Positions 9,362 through 19,058 of a stretch of 64,000 nucleotides of DNA are shown piece after piece. Source of the DNA: Carya illinoinensis (lineage: Eukaryota; Streptophyta; Magnoliopsida; Fagales; Juglandaceae); the NCBI RefSeq assembly GCF_018687715.1, contig NC_056752.1, positions 39,716,501 to 39,780,500 of the forward strand, in the 5' to 3' direction. The notes under the pieces were generated by a model. It worked only from the letters and a program-made list of their open reading frames with translations. It was not told the origin of the DNA and ran no database searches. Position numbers and translations under genes: made by a program. Position 1 is the stretch's first letter, and each line of letters begins with the position of its first letter.

Positions 9362-10694
9362 CTACATAATCTGAGGGTCATAATTTGCCAGTTCCAATTC
9401 GTACGGATCTTGAGAATCCATCATCTGTGAGGGATAATATGGTGAGTTGTCATGAGAATGAGAGGCTTGTTGGGATGGAGAGGCCTGCTGTAGTGGCAAT
9501 GATGTTGTCTGCTGTGCTGGAGATAATCTGACTTGATGGTCTTCTTCTTCATCACTGTCTGATACTTGTGACATTGCTTCTGCTAATTTTTTTCAAGTCT
9601 TTTTTATTGGTAATTGTTGCTAATTGAGCTTGGAATCTGCTTCTCTGAACAAGAACCTCAGGAGCCTTGGTAATTTTTTAGAACATTTTTACAACATGAT
9701 CATAATTATACTTTTCCCACCATTTTACAGAGACTTGGCGGGCCAAGAACATAACATTTTTGAGAGAAGGATGAGGTTTGATGACATATTCCCACTTCAT
9801 GATCCAATTTAATTTAGTTTTAAGAAAGAAAAGGAGAAGTGGTGAACAGTGTGATAATGAAGGTGGACAATCGTTCTGTAATGTGAAAGCCTGAAGACTC
9901 TCCTGGAGAGGTGGAGGAAGAATGAGAGATTCTGGTCCAAATTGATCCCACCATAATAGGAACCATCGCGGTAGAGTCTTAATTTCCTGTAATTTATCAA
10001 AATGGAGAAACCAGGAATGGCGCAAATTCTTATTCTGTCGTAAGAACGTTTTGTTCCATACTTGTTGATAATCGTAGTAATCGAAATAAGGAGGATCATA
10101 TGGCTGAGAAAATCTTCTCGTCAAGTACGGGCTTTTTCCCCACTGTTCTAAGGTAAGAACCTGTTTAATAGTAACTTTGTGGAATGCAATGATCGGAGTT
10201 GCAGGTGGAGAAGGTTGAGATTGTAGAGAGCAGGGGATTTCAGAGATAATAATAGAATCAGTGTCTACTAAAATAAATTCATAAAAGTTCTGAGTCTTGG
10301 TAATGTTCTGGGGAACATAATGCCAATCTGGTAATAGAAAAGCGTCAAGTAAATTTTGAGGTTCAGATAAATGCTGTAATTCTGATTCAATAGGAAAGAC
10401 TGGATGCCAATGGGATTTGAAGATAATAGGAGTTACAGAGGGCTGAGATAAAGGTGGAGGATTAATAATTTGAGAAGGAGAAGAGCTAGTAGAAGAAACA
10501 GCTTTTGAGTATATGGGTAATTTTGAAGAGGTTAATGGTGAAAATGGATTATAGGATGGCCTAATGTTTTGTGGTAATGTCCCTAGTACTGTATAGGGTT
10601 TTTGTGTGACGGAAGGACAGGGTGAAGGATAAGGAGGAGAAGGTGATTTGGCATAGGAGGATTTGGTTTTCACTCTGGACTTTGAGGAAGACAT
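9362..10694 (-). pseudogene. EPRV-2 second ORF, unknown function
   Basis: A 338-codon open segment (10694-9678) starts just after the polyprotein, overlapping the RNase H remnant by 25 bp. A stop at 9678, a frameshift in an A-rich run near 9590 and a 70-codon acidic Ser/Gln-rich tail (9574-9362) follow. The N-terminal 120 residues are Ser/Pro-rich and basic. The centre is rich in Trp and Tyr, including WFLLWWDQFGP near residue 247. I cannot assign a domain. A separate downstream ORF of unknown function is a known feature of some endogenous caulimovirids, which supports viral rather than host origin. Confidence 0.65.
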
Positions 10695-10897
10695 GATTTT
10701 CCCTGTAAGAATTCTCGGGATAGAAAATCAGGAAGAGAATTAGAATCTCCTTTAATATGCTCAATATCAAAATCAAAAATACTTAAAATAGCTTGCCATC
10801 TTGCAAAAATTTGTTTAGCAGCCAAGTTTTTAACATCTTTTACTAAAACTTCCTTGGCTGATTTACAATCAATTCTAAGTAAAAACTTTTGATTCAA
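10670..10897 (-). pseudogene. RNase H C-terminal remnant, EPRV-2
   Basis: This frame encodes the end of a reverse-transcriptase-linked RNase H, with the DCKSA segment near the start and HIKGDSNSLPDFLSREF near the end. It overlaps the end of the RT frame by 4 bp but in another phase. The middle of the RT/RNase H connection and the first half of RNase H are missing, so an internal deletion with frameshift lies at about 10895-10920. The enzyme cannot be functional here. Confidence 0.75.
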
Positions 10898-13485
10898 AAG
10901 ATCATCTTGAAATTTAGAAATGCATAATAAAAATCAGCAACATATTTTAAACTTCCTAGAAATCTTTGTAGTTGTTGCTTATCTTTTATTTCATCAGAAA
11001 ATTTATTAGCAAATTCTATAGCCCTACTTATTGGGGTAATAGTTCCTTGATAAATATCATGTCCGAGAAATCTAATCTTGTCTTGGAATAATTTGACTTT
11101 AGATGATGAAACTACTAATTCATTTTGTTTAATGATTTGAACAAAGGTATTTAAATGTTTCCAATGTTGTTCAATTGATGAAGAGAATGTTAATACATCA
11201 TCTATATAAACTATAGAAAAATGGGTGAAAGGTGTAAATATTTCATTCATAATATTTTGAAATTCACTAGAAGCATTTTTTAATCCGAAAGGCATAACAT
11301 TCCATTCATAATGTCCAAAAGGGACTGTAAATGCAGTTTTGTATCTATCTTTTTCAGCAATCTGGATTTGCCAAAATCCGCTTTTCATATCAAATTTTGA
11401 AAATATAGTAGCAACATAAAGTCGGGATAATAAATCTTTTTTATTAGGAATAGAGTATCTAATCCATTGTAAAACTTTATTTAAAGGATTATAATTTATA
11501 ACTAATCTATGAACATCTCTTTCTAATTCTGCTTGTTTTTGTACATAAAAAGCAGCACAGCTCCATGGTGATTTGCTCTTTCTAATAAGTCCTTTAGTTA
11601 ATAAATCATTAATTTCTTGTTTACAGAATTCTAATAATTCTTTATTCATTTGAATGGGTCTGGCCTTAGTAGGAATATTCTTTTCAGAAAATTCTTTTTC
11701 ATAAGGTAATTCGATTATATGTTGTTTTCTACTCCAAAAGGCATTAAGTAAATTAGAACATACTTCGTTTTCAATTATATTTTTGAAATTATTAATGTTT
11801 TGGATTAATAAAGGATCTTTTAATTGTTCTTCAATTCTTTTGTATTTTAATTCTTGTTTTAAGAAATTTATTTGTTTTTCTTTTCTTTTGATTTTGACTT
11901 TTGTTAAAAAATTAATTTCTTTAGTTAATGATGCTTCTTTTAAGGAATTAATCTCTCTTGAGACTGGAGGGAATAAAAATTTAAATTGAATTTCTTTTCC
12001 TAATATTTTAGTAGAAATTCCGTCTTCTGTTACAGAGAAAGGGTAAAGTAAAGCAAGAAATGGGTTTCCTAATATTACTTTGGTGTTGATGTTTTTTACT
12101 AGAATGAATGTTGTTTTAAAGCAAATTCCATTATTACATATATGTGCATTTGATAATTTATAATTTATATTTAATTTTGCTCCATTAGCTTGAGATAATG
12201 TCTCTTTTGTTTTTTCAAAATATTTAGAGGGTATTATTCCTTCTTGTATGCAGTTTAGATCTGCACCTGTATCTAATAAGGCTATTGCAGAAAAAGAGAA
12301 TTCTTCATTAATGGAAATAGTTACTTCAATATACCATTTTTTAAAATTCATCTTATTAAGTATGTTTATAAAATTATCTGATTCTTCTTTTGTAATTTTT
12401 ACTGAGCTTTCTCCTTGTTCTTTTTTATGAGTGTCATTATTTTTATCTATTTTTAATAGTATAATTTCTTGTAATAATTGCTCATTAGAAACTTCAAGTT
12501 TGGTGTTAGAAGCTTTCAAATTTCTAATTTCTTTCTTTATTTCATTAATTTCTTGATGTAAATCCTTTAAAGTAATATTTTGTTTTTTTGATAGAAATCT
12601 ATTTACTATTTCCAGAAAATCATATGACGAGGGGGTTGAATTGGGTTCAAAAGTCTTGGGATTACTAAAAGTATCTTTTAATTTTTCTAAATATTCTTTT
12701 CTTTCTTGTGGATTATTAATTTTATCTATTAATTCTAATATAATATTTTCATGTGACGATAATACGTTAATAGTTTTATTACAGATACAATTATTTCTAT
12801 CTAAACAATTACAAACATGAATTTCATCTTCTTCTGACTCGTTATCAGAAGATTGTTCTGAAAAACTTGATTCTTTTAATTGATAAATTTCATCTTCTTC
12901 TGAAGAAATTTCATCTTCTTCACTTGATTGTATAAAGATATTTAATAATTTTTCTTTTACTTCTTCAGGTATATCTAATTCATTAATTTCTTTTTTAACC
13001 TTACAATTTGATGCATAATGTCCAACCTTTCCACATTTATAACATACAATTTGTTTTTTCTTTTTATTAAACTTTTTTGTATTCTTTACTGGTTTCTTAT
13101 ATACGGATTTTTCATTAGGTTTTTTATAAGGTTTCTTATAATTTCTTTTCTTAGTTCGATAAGTTTTATAAATTCTTTTTCCTTTTTTGTGTCTTGTAGA
13201 AGGAGCTAATAATGGAGAATAACCAAACTGTTCACAAAAGGTACCTAATTCTTTTGTAGCAAATTTCTTTTCTTTTTCCATTTGCTTTTTTAATCTTATA
13301 TCATTACACATAATCAGACCAGTTCTATTAATAGAAGATATTATATCTCCATATGTAAGATTAATAAAATCAATAGTACCATCTGATTTTACTAAATATT
13401 CTCGTACCTTTTGGGCGAAGTAATATGGAAGTCCGGCTATGAACTTTTCCTTCCAGTATGGTTGTTGGCAATCATCTCTGATCAT
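10894..13485 (-). pseudogene. capsid zinc knuckle, aspartic protease and RT, EPRV-2 polyprotein
   Basis: This is 863 codons of one uninterrupted frame. A Lys-rich capsid tail leads to a CCHC knuckle (CYKCGKVGHYASNC, about residue 148). An acidic stretch and a coiled coil follow (about 280-350), then an aspartic protease with LLDTGADLN near residue 405, then RT with the palm motif YIDD near residue 760. This arrangement is the caulimovirid replication module, which copies pregenomic RNA into DNA. It ends in a frameshift before RNase H. The upstream frame (13486-14985) is the same phase but carries isolated stop codons, so the 5' ATG used here is only the first after a stop. The strand is very A-rich compared with the neighbouring chromovirus. 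Confidence 0.85.
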
Positions 13486-13929
13486 AACTTTAGTTAGAAA
13501 GACATCTTTATACCATCTAAAATCAGATAATCTAGGACATCTTAAATTGATTAATAAATCACTAGTTCTTTCTTTAAATTGGGAAGGATCACCTACAAAA
13601 TGTTTTGTTAATATAAATATTAGAGTATTAAGAGCATCTTCTATGGGTTGACCATCTTCTGTCTTAATCTTCTACAGATTTTCATCATGCTTATAGGCAC
13701 TCAATATTCTTATTCTTTGTTCTTGTGTAAGATAATGATCCCACCAGCCTTTTAATTGGCCAGTGAATCCTGTAACTAGAACATGTGCTACTTGATGATC
13801 TGATCTTCTACTGGCTTTATAAACATTAGCTACCATAATCATTTCTTGAAAATTATTTAATATTTCATATTCAGATAATCCATCTATATTCCATTCATAT
13901 AATGCATCTGATGCAAAAGCAGATCTCAC
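13486..13929 (-). pseudogene. capsid core segment, EPRV-2
   Basis: This is in the same phase as the following protease/RT frame and is broken by TAG at 13672-13674. The 13929-13672 part includes a W-rich stretch (LKGWWDHYLT) typical of gag-like or caulimovirid capsid folds. It continues at lower coordinates into the zinc-knuckle region. The segment 13577-13602 reappears inverted at 25971-25996, at the far edge of this integration. Confidence 0.65.
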
Positions 13930-14061
13930 TATATGTTCTCTTTCCTCGAATTGTATGTCCAGAGGGGTAGGCCTTGGATACCAATTTCGAGTAGTAAAAG
14001 TATGAGTTGCTGATTCCCTAGGATAAAATTGCCCACTATGATTTCCTTTAATTTTGTTTAT

Positions 14062-15256
14062 CTATAATTCTTTAAATTGATTTTCAATATTATTAATTTC
14101 AGAATAAGATAGATCAGGTGAATTTGTCTTACTTAATACATTAATATGAGATTGTCTTGAAGTGGATGCATTATTATCAATATTTAATTTTTCTAATTTG
14201 CTAGAGATCTGTTCTAGTAAATCTTCTTTAGTCTTAGAAAAACTAGATTTTAAGTGAGCAGGTATTTCATGGGGAATAAACAAAGGAATTTTTTTAGCTT
14301 CTTTAACAGGAGTTTTAATAGGAGATATTAAGTTTTCAATTCTTTCTAATTGTTTACTCATGGTTTTTAAATATAAATTAGTATAATTATTTTGTTGGAT
14401 TATATTATCAGTATTTTTAGTTTCTGGAGAAGTTAATCTCTTTATTGGTGATGCTAATATTTGTGTATTTCTTTGATTATATTTAATAGCCTCAAAAGGA
14501 GGATATTCTTCATAAATAATTTGATTATTTTCTACTTTAACCCATTGATTAGTAGTCCTATTTATAGTCGACAACTTATTTGATTTATATATTTCAAACC
14601 ATATGAAGAAAGGTATATTAATTTTTATGCTTTCTAAATATTCATAGTATTTTATTTGGATATAATCTCTTTCTAATTTTGAGAAAGTGGAGAAAAACAA
14701 AAGTCTTTTCTACTTATTTTCTTCTTTCATATAATCTTGTTTAAGATATTTTTTATTGATTTTGAATTCTTCTTTACTCAGGGTAAATATTTGGGCATCA
14801 TCTCCAACTACCTGTGAATAGGTTGGAGAAGAAGGTTCAGGTTCTTTATTCTGATGAGGATTAGAAGAGGATGCTGAATCAGGGTGATTGACTGAATATA
14901 CAGGTGTATCAATAATATTTCCAGGAATAACTCCCCGGACTTGTGTATCTAGATTTTGTATTTTATTTCTAGAGACTGAAGTCATTGCAGATCTATTATC
15001 AAAATTTTGAGATCTATTCCTACTAATTGTAGATCGTGGTGTATGGTAGCTGGAGGATGCTGGAGAAGAATAATGAGAAAATGATCTCCTAAAAGGTTGG
15101 AAGGCAATTTGGACTGTTCCGTCCTGGTTTTGATTTATATAATCTAAATCATCTTTAGAATTATTTTCTACATTCGGAAATGGAATAATATTTTCTAATT
15201 GCCATTCATTAGGAAGAGTAACCTGATTCCAATGAATTTGTTTAGAAATTTGTATA
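14062..15256 (-). pseudogene. movement protein to capsid linker with coiled coil, EPRV-2
   Basis: Two open segments, 14985-14710 and 14700-14062, are in one phase and separated by TAG codons (14710, 14062). They form an Asn/Ser/Pro-rich linker with a predicted coiled coil near 14360-14200. The part at 15000-15256 is a Ser/Arg-rich continuation of the movement-protein frame. At 15252-15256 the frame is interrupted by chromovirus copy B and resumes at 24732. EPRV-1 4893-5940 is the uninterrupted counterpart. Confidence 0.65.
15252..15256 (+). repeat. target-site duplication GTATA, left
   Basis: GTATA directly precedes the 5' LTR and is repeated at 24727-24731 after the 3' LTR. EPRV-1 shows the uninterrupted site ...ATTTGTATGCTAGAATTT near 5940-5960, which confirms the exact insertion point. 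Confidence 0.95.
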
Positions 15257-17417
15257 TGTGATGACCCGTTTTGAGTGTATTTTCGCTGAAATATTTGTTT
15301 TTTTTTAATTAATATATTAGCTATTTATTTTAATTTATTTGCGTTTTAAAAAAATGGGTTTTTAATTTAATTTAGTTTATTTGATGTTGTGTTTTTTTTT
15401 AGTTGTTTTGTGGTTTTTAATCTTTTTGGCGGGTTAGTTTTGCTTCCCGAAAAGAGGATTGGACCTCCTCTTTTCCCTACATCTTTTTCCTTTTTCCTCT
15501 TTTTCCTTTTTCTTTTCCCTTCTTTTCCTTTTTCCTTCTTTTTTCTTTTTTTTCTTTTCTTTCTCTCCTCTCCCGCTCGACCGAACCCCCCCCGTGCTCT
15601 CTCTCTCTCTCCTCCCTCTCCCCCCGCGTCGTCTCTCTCTCTCCTCCGGCCCAGCGCCGTCCGGCCACCAACCGGACCCCCACCGGTCCCAAAAGTTCCC
15701 CCTCCCTCCGGCGCACCACCCCTCCGAAAGCCACCCCCAACCGGCCGGCCATTTGGCCTGAAAAAGCCCAACAAGCACCCACGGATTTCACTCCGATCCG
15801 CCGCCGTCGCCCCACCTCCGGCCACCATTTCTTCACCACTTCATCACCGGCCTCTTGCCGTCCTAACCCACCCATTTCCGGCCTCCAACGACCACCGGAG
15901 CAGCTCCCACGAGCTTGTTTTCCGATTTGCTCTTTTTGGCCATTTCCGGCCATTCCGCCGCCACCCACGGCCGTCCGTCACTTCCTTTAGCTTCACAACC
16001 ATCCCTTGACCATCCTCCATCAATCTCGTGTCCTAGTTTGTCCCCGTTCAAAAGTGGGTTTTTCAGACCCACGGCCACAGTGAATTTTCACTGTGACGTT
16101 GCTGTTTTTCTGCCGCTTGCAACGCCGCTTGTTTTCTAAAATTGCCGTATAGCGCTGTAAGTATTTTCCAAACCCTATTTTCAGATTTTAATATATATTG
16201 CTCATACAAATATTTTACTGTTGTTGGTTGTTGATTCCGGACTGAGTCCGAGGAGTTTCGGGGGTCGGATGGATGGAGGACGGAGTTGTCTGTTTAATTA
16301 TTTATGTTGGTTGGTTATTTTATCATGCATTGATTTGGCATTTCATGGTGCATGCATGTGTGTTTTTGTTCACGTGTGAAAAGCCTGTGTATTGGCGTGA
16401 GTGGTTTTACGGGTGCGTGTGTATCATGAGCCCAAGCCGGGATGGGTTATTATCTCGGTGGAGCTCCTCTGGTCACTCGGGAGCGGAATAAACTGAGTGA
16501 TGTCCCCTGAGTCGTCGAGAGAGACGACGGGAGCGGGGCTAGGGGATGCTTGGCTACGAACGCGCCGGGCGCGGAACCGGGCAACGCCCTACTCACCGAC
16601 TCTGTGGCCCTTCGCTGGCGAGGGCTAGAGGATGCTTGGCTACGCACGCGCGGGAGGCGCGGAACTGGGCATCGCTCGTTAGGTGTTACATGCGTGGTGG
16701 TACTCTACGGTGTGACACTGGAGCCAGGGTGTGCGGATGACCCCTAGGGGAGGTCATGGTGCATACGGTTAAAATTGGATAATGGTTTATGAGGCCAAAT
16801 GGGACTTTTGGCGTGGGGCCAGATGGACTTCTGGCGAGATATTGGGCCGGATGGACTTCCGGCGAGATATTGGGCCAAATGGACTTTTGGCGGCCAAATG
16901 TGACTTTTGGCGTGTTTTTCAGAAAGGATATGCTTTTGGGCCAAATGGGTTTTTGGCGTGTGTGGAAAACTTGGGTTTTTGTGGGCTTTGTGCATTGGGC
17001 ATGTTTCATGCATCTTGTATGAGTTTTATGTGTTTTTATCTGGTAGTGTTTGGGTTTTACTTACCTGCGGTACCATTCGTGGTTCCGTAGCTTTTGGTGC
17101 AGAGTTAGAGGACGAAGAGGAGGAGGCTGAGCCCGAGGATGCGGCTCCGCCGGGTTGCTGATGCTATCTTTATATTTGTTTAAAACTGTAGTCGTGTTTT
17201 GTAATATTTATCTATGTACGTTTTAAACAGCTTGTATTACGTTAAGAAAAATTCTGGTACTTAGTTATGACTTTCTTAATCCGCTGCGAGTTTCTCTGTA
17301 CACATCTGTTGCCTTGCACACACTCGGCACCCGACGATGGGATGGTGACCCGGGTTGTCACCATCCGGACGTCTCAATTTCCCCGTGTTCGGGCGTGGGG
17401 ATTTTGGGGGCGTCACA
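15257..17417 (+). repeat. 5' LTR of chromovirus copy B
   Basis: The LTR is 2161 bp with TG...CA ends. Internal landmarks are a long polypyrimidine tract (15470-15660), a GC-rich segment (15640-16010), a conserved GCTGTAAGTATTTTCC donor-like site (16157), a TA-rich ATATATATT (16191), a minisatellite of GGCCAAATG...TTTTGGCG units (16790-16970), an antisense GTAAGT donor-like site (17059-17064), and a Glu-rich-looking GAGGACGAAGAGGAGGAGG stretch (17109). The promoter position is not obvious from sequence. The long frames across the CT-rich part look like composition artefacts. Confidence 0.95.
16790..16970 (+). repeat. LTR-internal minisatellite
   Basis: Degenerate tandem units of about 20-35 bp built on GGCCAAATGGACTTTTGGCG or GGCCGGATGGACTTCCGGCG recur here, in the 3' LTR (24099-24275) and, inverted, in the solo LTR at about 27765-27915. 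Each unit is itself partly self-complementary (GGCC...GGCG). Copy A's LTR and the LTR at 48334 have only about one unit. Confidence 0.75.
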
Positions 17418-17419
17418 GG

Positions 17420-17431
17420 TGGTATCAGAGC
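17420..17431 (+). other. primer binding site (initiator tRNA-Met type)
   Basis: TGGTATCAGAGC lies 2 nt after the 5' LTR. It complements the 3' end of plant initiator tRNA-Met, the usual primer for minus-strand DNA synthesis in this clade. Confidence 0.93.
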
Positions 17432-17696
17432 GGTTTGGCTCTGGGTAAAACCACATGTCCCGTAGGTAGTACCAGAATGTTTTTAAAGTTGTGTTTTGAA
17501 AATTATGTTAAGTATAGTTATCTTATTTGTTTTATTTGTGTGAGCTTGTTTGTTTGTTTTTATTTATTTAGTTATGTTTTGGCATGCTGGTTTCTTTTGT
17601 TTCTTGCTGTGTTGTGCTGTTTTTGTTTTTGTTGGTTTTATGATGGTTTTATTTGTTTTCTTAAAGGAGGGTCAAGAGTAGTGTTGTGACGGGAAT

Positions 17697-18960
17697 ATGG
17701 GGAGACCAGGGAGACCAAGGAAAAATACTCAGGAACCGCAAGAAAATACCTCCAGAGATGACTCCATAGCCGAAGCAATTCGGCAGATGAAGGAGTTTAT
17801 GCAACAGAGTGCGAGGTCCCAACAGGCAGGGCCTTGGCCACCACAAGGACCTTGGCCACCACAAGGGGGTCCTTGGCCACCATCAGGAGGGCCTTGTCCA
17901 CCATCAGGAGGGCCTTATCCTCCGTCAGGAGAACCTTGTCCGCAACAAGGAGGGTATTGGCCACAACCAGGAGGTCCTTGGCCATATCAGGGAGGGCCTT
18001 GGATGTATCCAGGAGGGTCCAGCAGCATGGTGCAGGCCGGATGCACCTATGAGCGCTTCCTAGCGCATCGGACTCCACACTTCGCGGGAAATGAGGATCC
18101 AGTTTAGGCTGGAAAATGGATCAAAGATCTGGAGAAGACTTTTGAGGTGTGTGGGTGCACTGAGGCACAACAAGTACTTTACGCCAGCTACCTCTTGCAG
18201 GGCACTGCTTCTGATTGGTGGGATACCAAGAGGGTGCTGTTGGAATCTGAATTGGGAACTTTCGCTGCGGTGACCTGGCAGCGTTTCAAGAAAGAGTTCA
18301 ACGACCGCTTCTTTCCCGCATCGGTAAGGAAGCAAAAGGCAAGAGAGTTCTCTAATCTGGTCCAAGGGGGCGCGACAGTGGAGCTGTACGCCCGGAGGTT
18401 AATAGAACTTGAGCGGTTTGCTCCTCATCTTGTCGCCACTGAGGAGATGCGAGCAGATCGTTTCCAGGAGGGGCTGCGTCAGGACATACGCCGCATGGTG
18501 GTCAGCCATCGGATAACCACTTTTCAGGAGTTAGTGGATGTGGCCACCCTTATAGAGAGGGAAAATAATCTGAGTTTGGGCTCCCCTTCAGGGCAAAAGA
18601 GGCGGAGTTTTTCTGGTGAAGGAAGCAGCTCGGGTTCGCCTCAGAAGTTTGTTCAGCGGACTGGAACCCGATCTCAAGCATCCTCCAGTGTTCGCATGGG
18701 AGGACGTATGCCTGTTTGTGGAGTTTGTAATAGAGCTCATGAGGGCGAGTGTCGGACGAGTAGCGGACCCCAGTGTTATCGGTGCGGCCAAGTGGGGCAT
18801 ATTGCTCGGGATTGCCCCGTTAGAGCTCAAGGAAGCCGTGGAGGTAGACACGGTGGAAGAACCAACCCGAGACAAGCAGTGCAAGCCCGGGTTTATGCTG
18901 TCACGCCCGGAGAGGTGGACGATGAGGCACCAGCGACCCATGATGCTGGAGTAATCACAG
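17697..18960 (+). pseudogene. gag: gag, chromovirus copy B (one nonsense codon)
   Basis: The start at 17697 (MGRPGRPRKN) follows a 265-nt leader. Residues about 40-105 are a low-complexity run of GGPWPPS-like repeats. The capsid domain follows, then a basic Arg/Gly nucleocapsid with a CCHC knuckle (CYRCGQVGHIARDC, about nt 18774-18815). A single in-frame TAG at 18105-18107 separates the repeats from the capsid; a C-to-T or G-to-T change in a CAG or GAG codon would explain it. The frame then runs on to ...VITG and the donor GT at 18961. Gag would package RNA in a cytoplasmic particle. Without readthrough this copy makes only the N-terminal 136 residues. Confidence 0.88.
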
Positions 18961-19058
18961 GTATGGATTAATTTAATTTTTAAGTTGGATTTAATCTTTG
19001 GTGCATTTGGTTTCTTCGTTGTTTTTTTTGGATTTCATGGGTTGTGTGTTTGGTTCAG
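18961..19058 (+). other. candidate spliceosomal intron between gag and pol, copy B
   Basis: The segment is 98 nt, T-rich, starts GTATGG and ends TTCAG. Unspliced RNA reads into TAA (18969-18971) in the gag frame, with pol in a different phase. Spliced RNA continues ...[12 protein letters not shown] in a single frame. Length differs by one from copy A, yet the spliced frame is preserved in both, which is strong internal evidence for splicing. Confidence 0.75.

Noticed and set aside
9624..9812. 62-codon plus-strand frame opposite the viral second ORF
   Set aside because: Antisense shadow of the minus-strand viral ORF with no independent support.
15389..16009. 206-codon frame in the 5' LTR, and its counterpart at 22694-23299 in the 3' LTR
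   Set aside because: The frame follows a polypyrimidine tract and GC-rich sequence, giving Phe/Leu/Ser/Pro runs; the antisense strand is also open over the same interval, so composition explains it. The two copies match because the LTRs are nearly identical. The LTR at 27294-29469 has analogous antisense frames with different reading.
16273..17161. Short frames in the second half of the LTR (e.g. 16907-17161, 17097 acidic stretch)
   Set aside because: They recur in every LTR copy in shifted phases and are broken in older copies, so no selection for protein is evident.
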